Origin: an uncultured Ignavibacteriota bacterium
GTDB taxonomy: Bacteria > Bacteroidota > Ignavibacteria > Tepidaquicellales > Tepidaquicellaceae
DNA length: 32,069 bases
Assembly (NCBI GenBank): GCA_903831845.1
Contig: CAIKZJ010000134.1
Span: 1-32,069 of the forward strand
Direction of reading: 5' to 3'
Shown here: in pieces, positions 17,379-26,985 of the stretch
Layout: each line of letters starts with the position of its first letter
How positions within the stretch are numbered: position 1 is the first letter of the stretch
Program-made: the position numbers and the translations under genes
The notes under the pieces: model-generated
The model's input: the letters and a program-made list of their open reading frames with translations, nothing else
Databases searched by the model: none
What the model was told of the DNA's origin: nothing

Positions 17379-18405
17379 ACATTTATTTTTAAGAGCATGC
17401 AGGAATGAAAAGACCGAACGCACACCGATATGGGTGATGAGGCAGGCGGGAAGATACCTTCCCGAGTACAGGGCGGTCAGAGCGAAACACGATTTCCTGA
17501 CTATGTGCAAGACGCCCGAGCTCGCGGCTGAAATAACGGTTCAGCCCATAGACATAATCGGTTTTGACGCCGCGATAATATTCTCGGACATACTGGTTGT
17601 TCCGGAAGCCATGGGGTTGAGCCTGAAGATAATCGAATCGAAAGGTCCGTCGTTCGACAATCCCGTTACGGGAACCGGCGACATAGAAAAATTAACAACG
17701 ACAGGAATAGCTGACAAGCTCAAATACGTGTACGACGCGGTAAAGCTGACCAAAAAGCAGCTGGACGGCAGGGTTCCGCTTATCGGTTTCGCAGGCGCCC
17801 CGTTTACACTCGCCGCTTATATGGTCGAAGGAAAAGGTTCGAAGAATTTTGAAAAGATAAAAACTCTTATCTTCAAAGAGCCGGTGACTGCTCACAAACT
17901 TCTCGGAAAAATCACAAAGTCCGTCATAGAGTATCTGAAAGGCAAGATAGAAGCGGGATGCGATGCGATACAGATTTTCGACAGCTGGGCCGGGGTGCTT
18001 CCGCCGGATTATTACGAGGAGTTTTCACTCCGGTACATAAACGAGATTATATCAGCGATAAAGACAGAAGAAATACCGGTAATAGCTTTTCCGAGAGGAA
18101 TCAGAAATCTTGAGGTTATGAAGAGTTCGCCCTGCGACGTCGTCGGCATTGACTGGGAATCCGATTTATCAAAAGTAAAAGATATACTCGGAAGCTCAAA
18201 AGTCCTTCAGGGAAACATGGACCCGGTAATACTTTTATCGGATGAAAAGAAGATCGTTACTGAAGCAGGAAAGGTGCTCGATAAGATTGGAAAAGACGGC
18301 GGGCACATATTCAACCTCGGACACGGGATTCTTCCCGGGACTCCGGTTGAAAACATCAAAGCTCTCGTAAAATTTATCAAAGAAGAAAGTTTTAAATACC
18401 ATTAA
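17371..18405 (+). CDS. hemE: Uroporphyrinogen decarboxylase
   Basis: TPIWVMRQAGRYLPEYRAVR, GFAGAPFTLAAYMVEG, FNLGHGILPGTPVENI. Confidence 0.97.
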   Translation: MSEHLFLRACRNEKTERTPIWVMRQAGRYLPEYRAVRAKHDFLTMCKTPELAAEITVQPIDIIGFDAAIIFSDILVVPEAMGLSLKIIESKGPSFDNPVTGTGDIEKLTTTGIADKLKYVYDAVKLTKKQLDGRVPLIGFAGAPFTLAAYMVEGKGSKNFEKIKTLIFKEPVTAHKLLGKITKSVIEYLKGKIEAGCDAIQIFDSWAGVLPPDYYEEFSLRYINEIISAIKTEEIPVIAFPRGIRNLEVMKSSPCDVVGIDWESDLSKVKDILGSSKVLQGNMDPVILLSDEKKIVTEAGKVLDKIGKDGGHIFNLGHGILPGTPVENIKALVKFIKEESFKYH

Positions 18406-18406
18406 T

Positions 18407-19795
18407 ATGCCGCAGTTCAAAAACACGGATATTTCGTTAATGACGAAATACAACAAGCAGGGACCGAGATACACTTCGTATCCGACGGCTCCGATGTTCT
18501 CGCACGATTTCACGGCGGAACATTTCAGGCAGGAAATCATAGACACGAACAAAGCTGAAGACTCCGCGGACCTTTCTCTGTACATGCATTTTCCTTACTG
18601 CGACACGCTTTGTTACTTCTGCGGGTGCACAATGCTTGTCACACGCGACAGGGAAAATATTAAAAAGTACAACGAATATATTATTAAGGAAATCGATCTG
18701 GCTTTAAATTATATATCCGGGAAAAGGAAAGTCTCGCAGCTTCACTGGGGCGGCGGTTCGCCGTCTTATCTTGACCCTGACGAAATCCGGCAGGTAGGGA
18801 TGCATATAAAGAATAATTTTACATTTGCCGGAGACATAGAGGCGAGCGTTGAAATAGACCCGCGCGGGCTTACCTATGAGCACATGAAGGCGTTCCGCGA
18901 CTGCGGATTCAACAGGATAAGCATGGGCGTTCAGGATTTTAACGAAGATGTGCAGAAAGCGGTGAACAGGATTCAGCCCGAGAACATTACAATGGACGCA
19001 ATCAACTGGTCGAGAGAACTCGGATTCGAGAGCATCAATCTCGACTTAATATACGGGCTTCCTTTCCAGACGTACAAGACTTTTGAGACAACGCTGGACA
19101 AGGTAATCGAAATATCGCCCGACAGGATAGCTGTGTTCAATTATGCTCATGTCCCCTGGCTGAAGAAACATATGAACCTTATAAAACCCGAAGACCTGCC
19201 GACGCCGGAAGAAAAGCTGCGCATACTCGAGATGACCATTAATAAGCTGATTGACGCGGGATACTGGTATGTGGGGATGGACCATTTCGCCAAACCGGAC
19301 GATGAGCTCGCAGTCGCGCAAAGGAACAAGACTCTGTACAGGAATTTTCAGGGTTATTCCACCAAAGCGGGCTGCGACGTTTACGCTTTCGGAATGTCGG
19401 CGATAAGCCAGTTCAGGGACATTTACGCCCAGAATCACAAAGACCTTAAAAACTATTACGAGAAAATCGACAACGGAGAGTTTGCGGTTTTCTCGGGTTA
19501 CAGAATGACTAAAGACGACCACATAAGGAAGAAAGTCATCATGGACCTTATGTGTCACCTGGAAGTCGATAAAAAGGAAATAGAAAAAGAATTTGACATA
19601 AACTTTAATGAATACTTCGCGGAATCGTTAAAGCAGCTTAAACAGTTCGATGAAGACAAACTGATAACCGATGACGGCGGTTTCATCCGCATCGCCGAAT
19701 CGGGGAAACTGATAATAAGGAACATCGCAATGTGCTTTGACGCTTATCTTGACAAACTAATGAAAGAGAAACCAATTTTTTCAAAGACAGTATGA
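18407..19795 (+). CDS. hemN: Oxygen-independent coproporphyrinogen-III oxidase (radical SAM)
   Basis: YMHFPYCDTLCYFCGCTMLVTR 4Fe-4S motif; QLHWGGGSPSYL; GPRYTSYPTAP. Confidence 0.95.
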   Translation: MPQFKNTDISLMTKYNKQGPRYTSYPTAPMFSHDFTAEHFRQEIIDTNKAEDSADLSLYMHFPYCDTLCYFCGCTMLVTRDRENIKKYNEYIIKEIDLALNYISGKRKVSQLHWGGGSPSYLDPDEIRQVGMHIKNNFTFAGDIEASVEIDPRGLTYEHMKAFRDCGFNRISMGVQDFNEDVQKAVNRIQPENITMDAINWSRELGFESINLDLIYGLPFQTYKTFETTLDKVIEISPDRIAVFNYAHVPWLKKHMNLIKPEDLPTPEEKLRILEMTINKLIDAGYWYVGMDHFAKPDDELAVAQRNKTLYRNFQGYSTKAGCDVYAFGMSAISQFRDIYAQNHKDLKNYYEKIDNGEFAVFSGYRMTKDDHIRKKVIMDLMCHLEVDKKEIEKEFDINFNEYFAESLKQLKQFDEDKLITDDGGFIRIAESGKLIIRNIAMCFDAYLDKLMKEKPIFSKTV

Positions 19796-20766
19796 GCACA
19801 AACAAAACCGCGGTAGTACTTTTTAACCTCGGCGGGCCTGATTCGGAGGCGGCCGTTGAACCATTTTTGTTCAACCTGTTCAACGACCCGGATATAATTA
19901 ATTTCCCGTTGAGTTTTCTGTTCAGACGGCGGCTGGCCCGCACAATTTCAAGCAAAAGAGCCCCGAGAATAGTTGAACAGTACAATGAGATAGGCGGCAA
20001 ATCGCCGATATACGAGCTGACAAAACTTCAGGCCGAACTTCTTGAAGCGGAGCTCAACAAAGAAATTGACGCGAAGGTTTTTATCGCGATGAGATACTGG
20101 CGGCCGTTCACTCATCAGGCAGTTGAGGAAATACTCAAAGGAGACTTCAGGAAAGTGATTCTGCTTCCTCTTTATCCGCAGTATTCTTCTTCGACAACAG
20201 GCTCCAGTTACAACGAATGGAAACGCGCAATTTCCAGATATCCGGACCTTAGGAACAAAACAGTGCTTATCAGAAATTATTTCGATAACGAAGATTACGT
20301 CGATTCGATAATCAACAGGATTGACGTAGGGTTCAGGAAGTTTGACGAAGAAAAACAAAAGGACGTCTTCGTTCTTTTCAGCGCGCACGGCACGCCGATG
20401 AAACTCGTCAGGCAGGGCGATCCGTATTCCTCTGAAATACGGAAAACCGTGGATGCAGTGGCGAAAAGACGGGGACTGACAAACTACAAACTCTGCTGGC
20501 AGTCGAAAGTCGGACCGCAGAAATGGCTGACACCTGCGACGCCGGATGTGATAAAGGAAACAATAAACGAAGGGTATAAAAATCTTCTTGTTGTTCCCAT
20601 TGCGTTCGTTTCGGACCATCTTGAAACCCTTTTTGAACTCGGAATCGAATACAGAAAAGAAGCTATGGAAGCGGGCGCGGAGAAATACATCGTCACGGAA
20701 GGACTTAACGATTCTCCGTTATTCATAAAGGCATTGAAAAATCTTGTAATGAAGAATCTGAACTGA
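19792..20766 (+). CDS. hemH: Ferrochelatase
   Basis: VVLFNLGGPDS, MRYWRPF, LLPLYPQYSSSTTGSS, FSAHGTPMKLVRQGDPY. Confidence 0.96.
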   Translation: MSTNKTAVVLFNLGGPDSEAAVEPFLFNLFNDPDIINFPLSFLFRRRLARTISSKRAPRIVEQYNEIGGKSPIYELTKLQAELLEAELNKEIDAKVFIAMRYWRPFTHQAVEEILKGDFRKVILLPLYPQYSSSTTGSSYNEWKRAISRYPDLRNKTVLIRNYFDNEDYVDSIINRIDVGFRKFDEEKQKDVFVLFSAHGTPMKLVRQGDPYSSEIRKTVDAVAKRRGLTNYKLCWQSKVGPQKWLTPATPDVIKETINEGYKNLLVVPIAFVSDHLETLFELGIEYRKEAMEAGAEKYIVTEGLNDSPLFIKALKNLVMKNLN

Positions 20767-20773
20767 GGATATT

Positions 20774-22147
20774 TTGGAAAAAGCGAACACTACAATAATA
20801 GGCGCGGGCATATCAGGACTTACGACGGCATACCTTCTGAAGAAGAGAGGAATTGAAGTCAGGGTAATCGAAAAATCGGACACATACGGAGGTTCTATCC
20901 GTACGGAAAGAATCAACGGACATCTTGTTGAGCACGGGCCCAACAGCACGCTTGAAACCACGCCTCTTATCAACGAACTTCTGAATATGCTCGGAATACT
21001 TGACAGAAAAATTTTCGCGTCAAAGAGTTCGAACAAAAGATACATACTGAGAAACGGCAGGATAATGCCTCTGCCGATGGGGCCGGGAGCTTTTCTTTCA
21101 ACCAAACTGTTTTCCGGAAAAGCCAAACTAAGGTTACTGAAAGAGCCGTTCATTAAATCCAAATCCAATCCGCAGGAAACAATTGCCGAATTCACGAGAA
21201 GAAGACTGGGAAACGAATTTCTCGATTATGCGATAAACCCATTCGTTGCGGGAGTTTTCGCCGGCGACCCGGAGAACCTTAATGTAAAGACCGCTTTCCC
21301 GAAACTCTACGACCTTGAGCAGAATTACGGAAGCCTTATAGGCGGCATGTTCAAGTCGAGAAAGGAAAGAAAGAAACGAAACGAAGAGTCAAAACAGTCA
21401 GCAAAGACGATTTCTTTTATAAACGGCATGCAAGAACTTACCGACTCGCTTTATGAAAACCTGAAAGACAATATAGAGTTCAACTGCAATGTAAGTTCAA
21501 TCGCAAATAACGGAGTTTCACGCCTGGTAACGTATTCCGTAAACGGAGAAACAAAAAGCATTGAGACGGATAATCTTGTTATCTCAATACCTGCTTACGC
21601 GGCCGCTCCGCTCATAAAAGGAATTGACGAAGACTTATCCCGGACTCTCGCGGATATTTACTACCCGCCCGTTAACGTAATAATCACGGCTTTTCTTAAG
21701 AAAGACGTTAACTTCAATCTCGACGGTTTCGGTTTCCTGATTCCCGGAAAGGAAAAAAGAAAATTCCTCGGCTCGCTCTGGAGTTCGATAATATTCGAAC
21801 ACAGAACGGACGATGCGCATCACCTGCTTACGAATTTCATCGGAGGTTCAAGATCTCCCGAAATGACGAAGATGGACGACGCGGAATCGCTTAACACCGT
21901 GCACGGCGAGCTCGATTCAATCATCGGCTTAAACGGAAAGGACGTATTTCACAGGATAATGCGGTGGGAAAAGGCGATACCGCAATACGGAAAAAACCAC
22001 AGCGCTGTTACGGATAAAATCGAGACTTTCATGAACAGCAACAAAGGATTATTTTTCTGCAGCAATTTTTACAAAGGCATATCGGTCTGCGACTGCATAA
22101 AGAACGCGTTCGCGACCTCGGATAAAATAACAGAGATTAACAAATAA
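20774..22147 (+). CDS. hemG: FAD-dependent protoporphyrinogen oxidase (HemG/HemY type)
   Basis: IIGAGISGLTTAYLLKKRGIEVRVIEKSDTYGGSIRTERINGHLVEHGPNSTL; C-terminal NFYKGISVCDCIKN; TTG start. Confidence 0.92.
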   Translation: MEKANTTIIGAGISGLTTAYLLKKRGIEVRVIEKSDTYGGSIRTERINGHLVEHGPNSTLETTPLINELLNMLGILDRKIFASKSSNKRYILRNGRIMPLPMGPGAFLSTKLFSGKAKLRLLKEPFIKSKSNPQETIAEFTRRRLGNEFLDYAINPFVAGVFAGDPENLNVKTAFPKLYDLEQNYGSLIGGMFKSRKERKKRNEESKQSAKTISFINGMQELTDSLYENLKDNIEFNCNVSSIANNGVSRLVTYSVNGETKSIETDNLVISIPAYAAAPLIKGIDEDLSRTLADIYYPPVNVIITAFLKKDVNFNLDGFGFLIPGKEKRKFLGSLWSSIIFEHRTDDAHHLLTNFIGGSRSPEMTKMDDAESLNTVHGELDSIIGLNGKDVFHRIMRWEKAIPQYGKNHSAVTDKIETFMNSNKGLFFCSNFYKGISVCDCIKNAFATSDKITEINK

Positions 22148-22159
22148 ATTATTATAACT

Positions 22160-23155
22160 ATGTCAGAAACAAAATCACAATTCCCGGAAAAAAGAATGAG
22201 AAGGCTGAGATTCTCGGAAACTCTCAGAAACATGGTAAGCGAGACAACGCTCAGTCCTGACGATTTCATCTATCCCCTTTTCGTGGTATTCGGAAAGAAC
22301 GTGAAGAACGAAATTTCGTCAATGCCGGGAATATATCAGATGTCGATAGACAATGCCGTTAAGGAATGCAAAGAAGCGTATGCGCTGGGCGTTCCTGCGG
22401 TCATACTCTTCGGAATACCCGACCACAAAGACGAAGTCGGTTCGGGCGCGTATGACGAAAACGGAATCATACAGCAGGCAATAAAAGAAATTAAGAAGAA
22501 TGTGCCCGGCCTCGTAATCGTTACGGATGTCTGCATGTGCGAATACACTTCGCACGGCCATTGCGGAATCGTGGAAGACGCGTACGTCAACAACGACAAG
22601 ACTCTTGAACTTCTCGTTAAAGAAGCGGTATCGCACGCGAAAGCGGGAGCGGATATAATCGCCCCGAGCGACATGATGGACGGCAGGGTTGCGGCGATAA
22701 GAAAGGGCCTCGACGACAACGGATTTATAAATATTCCGATAATGGCATACTCGGCAAAATATTCTTCAGGTTTCTACGGTCCTTTCAGGGAAGCGGCGGA
22801 ATCAGCGCCGAAGTTCGGTAACAGGAAGACCTATCAGATGGATTACAGGAATTCGAACGAAGCGGTTGAAGAAGTCAGGCTCGACATTGAAGAAGGCGCT
22901 GACATGGTGATGGTAAAGCCGGCGCTTTCGTATCTTGATATTATTAGAAGAGTAAAGGACAGGTTTGAAATGCCGACTGTCGCTTACAACGTCAGCGGCG
23001 AGTACAGCATGGTTAAAGCCGCGGCGGCAAACGGATGGATAGACCACGACAACGTGATGATGGAAATTCTTTATTCGATAAAACGCGCGGGAGCCGATAT
23101 GATAATAACTTATTTCGCGCTTGAAGCGTCCAGAATTTTAAACGGTAAAAAATGA
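22160..23155 (+). CDS. hemB: Porphobilinogen synthase, Zn-type motif
   Basis: [15 protein letters not shown] Cys triad; [29 protein letters not shown]. Confidence 0.97.
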   Translation: MSETKSQFPEKRMRRLRFSETLRNMVSETTLSPDDFIYPLFVVFGKNVKNEISSMPGIYQMSIDNAVKECKEAYALGVPAVILFGIPDHKDEVGSGAYDENGIIQQAIKEIKKNVPGLVIVTDVCMCEYTSHGHCGIVEDAYVNNDKTLELLVKEAVSHAKAGADIIAPSDMMDGRVAAIRKGLDDNGFINIPIMAYSAKYSSGFYGPFREAAESAPKFGNRKTYQMDYRNSNEAVEEVRLDIEEGADMVMVKPALSYLDIIRRVKDRFEMPTVAYNVSGEYSMVKAAAANGWIDHDNVMMEILYSIKRAGADMIITYFALEASRILNGKK

Positions 23156-24441
23156 AATATACAAAGAGCATAAAATTATTTTCCGAAGCCGTGAAACATA
23201 TACCGGGCGGTGTCAACTCCCCAGTCAGGGCGTTTAAATCTGTGAGCCTCGATCCTCTCTACATCAGCAAAGCCAAAGGCGCTTACATGTACGACGAGGA
23301 TGGAAATAAATTCATCGATTATGTCGGCTCGTGGGGACCCATGATTCTCGGGCATACGAGAAAAGAAGTAATAAACAGGATTAACTCTGTTGCGAAGAAC
23401 GGTACGAGCTTCGGAGCATGCTGCGCTGAAGAAGTCAGACTGGCGAAGCTTATAAAGAAATTCGTTCCCTCTCTAGAACTCGTGAGGATGGTAAATTCGG
23501 GAACCGAGGCAACGATGAGCGCTATAAGGCTGGCCAGAGCGTACACGGGAAGAAATAAGATAATTAAATTCGAAGGCTGCTATCACGGTCACGCTGATTC
23601 ATTTCTTATCAAAGCCGGTTCCGGCGCCGCTACTTTCGGCATTCCGGACAGTCCCGGCGTAACAAAAGCGGTAGCGACGGACACTCTTACTGCTGCATAC
23701 AACGACATCAAGTCCGTGAAAAAACTTTTCCGCGATAACAAAAATAAGATCGCTGCAGTCCTTATCGAGCCGATAGCCGGAAACATGGGGTGTGTCAGAG
23801 CTGACAGGAAATTCCTCAAAGAACTTAAACAGGTTTGCAAAAACGAAAAGGCGCTTCTGATATTCGATGAAGTCATGACCGGATTCAGAGTTGTGAAAGG
23901 CGGCGCTCAGGAAATCTACGGCATAAAACCCGACCTTTCAACATTCGGAAAAGTAATAGGCGGCGGCTTACCTGTCGGCGCTTACGGCGGCAGTAAAAAA
24001 ATTATGAGCATGATATCACCCAGCGGCCCTGTATATCAGGCCGGAACACTTTCCGGAAATCCTCTTGCGATGGCGGCGGGATACGAAACGTTAAGCATCA
24101 TCGACAAAGACAAAAACTTTTATGCGAAGCTCGAGAAGAGCAGCGCGTATCTGGAAAAGGGAATCAGAAACGCGATGAAGTCACTGGGACTGAATTACAC
24201 GCTCAACCGCGCGGGTTCGATGTTCACGCTATTCTTCAGCGAATCGCCCGTCACTGATTATGCGACGGCAAAGAAATCGGACACGTCAAAGTTCGCGAAA
24301 TATTTCAGGGAGATGCTGAATCAGGGCGTTTACCTCGCCCCTTCGCAGTTCGAAGCCTGCTTCATTTCGGCAAGCCACGGAAAGAAAGAGCTGGATCGAA
24401 CAATTAAAGCAGTTTACAACGCTTTGAAGAAGACAAAATAA
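23152..24441 (+). CDS. hemL: Glutamate-1-semialdehyde 2,1-aminomutase
   Basis: [62 protein letters not shown]; overlaps hemB by 4 bp. Confidence 0.97.
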   Translation: MKYTKSIKLFSEAVKHIPGGVNSPVRAFKSVSLDPLYISKAKGAYMYDEDGNKFIDYVGSWGPMILGHTRKEVINRINSVAKNGTSFGACCAEEVRLAKLIKKFVPSLELVRMVNSGTEATMSAIRLARAYTGRNKIIKFEGCYHGHADSFLIKAGSGAATFGIPDSPGVTKAVATDTLTAAYNDIKSVKKLFRDNKNKIAAVLIEPIAGNMGCVRADRKFLKELKQVCKNEKALLIFDEVMTGFRVVKGGAQEIYGIKPDLSTFGKVIGGGLPVGAYGGSKKIMSMISPSGPVYQAGTLSGNPLAMAAGYETLSIIDKDKNFYAKLEKSSAYLEKGIRNAMKSLGLNYTLNRAGSMFTLFFSESPVTDYATAKKSDTSKFAKYFREMLNQGVYLAPSQFEACFISASHGKKELDRTIKAVYNALKKTK

Positions 24442-24448
24442 TTCTACC

Positions 24449-24572
24449 TTGTCATTCCCGCATGCTCTTAGCGGGAATCTAATACAAATCGAATTATTAC
24501 GAAGCAATACCGGAATCTGCGAAATGGGGTATCGGCGTCTTGATCCCCGACAAGATCTTTCGGGGATGACAA
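24449..24572. repeat. BIME/MITE-like element with terminal inverted repeats
   Basis: TTGTCATTCCCG (24449-24460) and CGGGGATGACAA (24561-24572) are inverted repeats with 1 mismatch; two internal hairpins (TTCCCGC/GCGGGAA, ATCCCCGA/TCGGGGAT). Confidence 0.7.
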
Positions 24573-24610
24573 AAAGAATACCGGATAACAGGCACTTTAA
24601 ATTTTGAAAT

Positions 24611-24652
24611 AAAAAAAGGCTGCATGCGGAAGCATGCAGCCTTTTTGTTTTT
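24611..24652. terminator. Strong bidirectional terminator between hemL and the S8 protease gene
   Basis: AAAAAGGCTGCATGC-GGAA-GCATGCAGCCTTTTTGTTTTT. Confidence 0.93.
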
Positions 24653-24665
24653 ATACAAAATCTGT

Positions 24666-26816
24666 TTACTTGATCAGAGTCATTCTCTTCACGTCTTTAA
24701 AACTACCCGCCTGAATGGAGCAGAAATAAATTCCGCTTGAGAAGTTTGCCGCATCCCATTTGATTTCATAGGTTCCGGCAGTAAGCGGCTGATTCACAAG
24801 TTTCATTACTTCCTTGCCGCTTATATCGTAAATCTTCAGCGTAACGAAATTGTTTTCTTTTACCGAGAACTTAATGGTTGTCGACGGATTAAACGGGTTC
24901 GGATAATTGTCGAACAATTTATACTCGACTGGTATTTCATTGCCGCTTATTGAAGACGGCGTGCCGACAGTATACTGGAACGGCGCCGAAGGAGCGTTGT
25001 AGCCCGGAGGATTTATCCCGCCGCCGCCCGCCGGAAGAGTTACAGCCAGTGGGCTTGGCAGGGCGATATCCTGCGCGGCAAAATAGTACTGCACGGTTGT
25101 TCCCAGAGCGTTTCCCGGAATCGCGAAATAGAAAGTGTCGCGGTTCATGCTCGTCTGTGTAACTCCCGTGTAAGCGCTCCAGTTACCCGAGCCGACCTTA
25201 GTTCTGTAATAAAGCCTGGGGGCTTCACCGGTACGGGTGTATCTTATTATTCCGTTATCCGTAATCTTTGCTTTCATGGTTATTACGCCCGTGTTCGTCG
25301 TTGTTGTAAACGGCTGTGTATGAACGATTACAGGCGCCTGATAATCGAGCTTCCTTGCCGAATCTACGGATGTCTTTGCATTAATGATACCCCAGCCGTA
25401 AACGTTATTGGGCGAACTATAATTGCTCGCCATCTTCTTCATTATTCCGATTACCTGCATGTGTGTCAGGTTTCTGTTGGCCGAAAGAACAAGCGCGCAG
25501 ACCCCTGCCGTAAGAGGACACGAGTAAGACGTGCCCGAACCTGTTGAATAAGAGGATGTCGTGCCTGTCGAAGCCACGTAATTACCGCTTCCCATAGCGT
25601 CAAGGTCCGGTTTTATTCTCGGAGGAACGTCGGTTGTCGGTCCGCAGGAACTGAACGAAGCAATCGTGCCTGTCGAAGTTACGGCGCCGACTGTAACGAT
25701 ACTGTCAGCGTCCGCGGGACTTCCGAGCGTATTATGCGTCGTCTGTCCGGAATTTCCGGCCGAGTTGCACACGAGAACGCCGTGTCTCTGCAGCCATACT
25801 GCCGCAAGAGTCGAAACTAGAGTGCGTCCGTTCATGTCGGTCCATGACCAGTTCGGATAACCCGTATCGAAAGTAAGATATCCGAGTGAGCTTGTAACGA
25901 CATCGGCACCGAGGCTGTCCGCCCAGTAAGCTGCTGCCGTCCAGTTGTCCATTTCTATAGGTCTTTCAAAAGTGTCTACTTCCGTTCTCGCGACAAGATA
26001 TATAGAGCCGAAAGCCGGTCCTATCATCTTCCCCGGTTTATAACCGCCTACGAGAGAAAGTGTGTTTGTTCCGTGCGATGTAGCAGAGCCGACTCTTCCG
26101 GCTGTAGTATCGTGAAGCTGAAAATCGTATTGCTTGTATATGTTCATCGGGTAAGTCGTGAACACTTCATGGTTTCTTTGTCTAAGTCCGTTGTCAAAGT
26201 TCGCGACCATAACCTTCTGTCCGTAAATACCGTCGTTGTGGACAAGGTTAACGTTTATCTGCGAAATCTGGGTCAGGCCTGTGCCGTAGTTGAGAGAATC
26301 AACAAGCGGGTAATCGTTCTGCTGCACGAAGTTATCTTCCGTCGCGGAAGTCGTTTCTTCGTCGCAGTTTCTGTTCCTCACCATCGTTTCAACAAGGTCT
26401 ATCTTTTCGACGAAATCATAATCCGCAATGTTATAAATCTGCGCTTTTGTAACTTCAACGCTGACAGCGTTGACGTATTTCAGTATATGCCTTACCTTGT
26501 TAGTATGCGCCGAAACCTTGTTCACATAACCGCCGAAGACGGGAATATCCTCGAATCCCACGAGTTTATCGGGGGGCAGAACTTTCGCGCGTCTTTCGAG
26601 AGAGCGCTGGGTCACAAGGGCTGTCTGGTTAAGGAGATATTTTTCCGCGTCAGGGCCTTTGTCTTTGAAGAAAACATAAACTACATAGTCGGTCTTTGTG
26701 TCTGCTTTCAGAGCGTTCAAAAGGGGATCTCCGAACTTGCCGGATTTCGGTTTTGATGCAATAAAGAGTGAAATAATGAGAATGCAGACTGCGCCGAGGG
26801 AGAAAAGCTTTTTCAT
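24666..26816 (-). CDS. Secreted S8 (subtilisin-like) serine protease with T9SS C-terminal domain
   Basis: VANFDNGL (Asp), ATSHGTNTLSLVGG (His), GSGTSYSCPLTAGVCALVL (Ser); N-terminal signal; C-terminal NYPNPFNPSTTIKFSV...SGIYFCSIQAGSFKDVKRMTLIK. Confidence 0.92.
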   Translation of the reverse strand: MKKLFSLGAVCILIISLFIASKPKSGKFGDPLLNALKADTKTDYVVYVFFKDKGPDAEKYLLNQTALVTQRSLERRAKVLPPDKLVGFEDIPVFGGYVNKVSAHTNKVRHILKYVNAVSVEVTKAQIYNIADYDFVEKIDLVETMVRNRNCDEETTSATEDNFVQQNDYPLVDSLNYGTGLTQISQINVNLVHNDGIYGQKVMVANFDNGLRQRNHEVFTTYPMNIYKQYDFQLHDTTAGRVGSATSHGTNTLSLVGGYKPGKMIGPAFGSIYLVARTEVDTFERPIEMDNWTAAAYWADSLGADVVTSSLGYLTFDTGYPNWSWTDMNGRTLVSTLAAVWLQRHGVLVCNSAGNSGQTTHNTLGSPADADSIVTVGAVTSTGTIASFSSCGPTTDVPPRIKPDLDAMGSGNYVASTGTTSSYSTGSGTSYSCPLTAGVCALVLSANRNLTHMQVIGIMKKMASNYSSPNNVYGWGIINAKTSVDSARKLDYQAPVIVHTQPFTTTTNTGVITMKAKITDNGIIRYTRTGEAPRLYYRTKVGSGNWSAYTGVTQTSMNRDTFYFAIPGNALGTTVQYYFAAQDIALPSPLAVTLPAGGGGINPPGYNAPSAPFQYTVGTPSSISGNEIPVEYKLFDNYPNPFNPSTTIKFSVKENNFVTLKIYDISGKEVMKLVNQPLTAGTYEIKWDAANFSSGIYFCSIQAGSFKDVKRMTLIK

Positions 26817-26927
26817 ATTTATTTAGATAAATTAATATACTTATACAGTAAAACATAAAGTTAACTATAAAAATGCATTATTGGTAATCAAAAATCATTA
26901 AAAAATGCACTTAAAACCCGTTTTTTA

Positions 26928-26962
26928 ATAAAAAAGGGGCAGACCCGAAGACCTGCCCCCTT
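26928..26962 (-). terminator. Intrinsic terminator of the 30461-26986 transcription unit
   Basis: Minus strand GGGGGCAGGTCTTCGGGTCTGCCCCTTTTTTATT. Confidence 0.85.
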
Positions 26963-26985
26963 GAGGAAGTAACCGCCATGTTACT

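Noticed and set aside
19948-20619. 223-aa minus-strand ORF inside hemH
   Set aside because: Shadow ORF antisense to a clear ferrochelatase; no domain signature. Same reasoning for other long antisense ORFs in hem genes (e.g. 15853-16380, 14559-15107).
26073-26756. 227-aa plus-strand ORF inside the S8 protease gene
   Set aside because: Antisense to a confident secreted protease; no independent start signal or motif.
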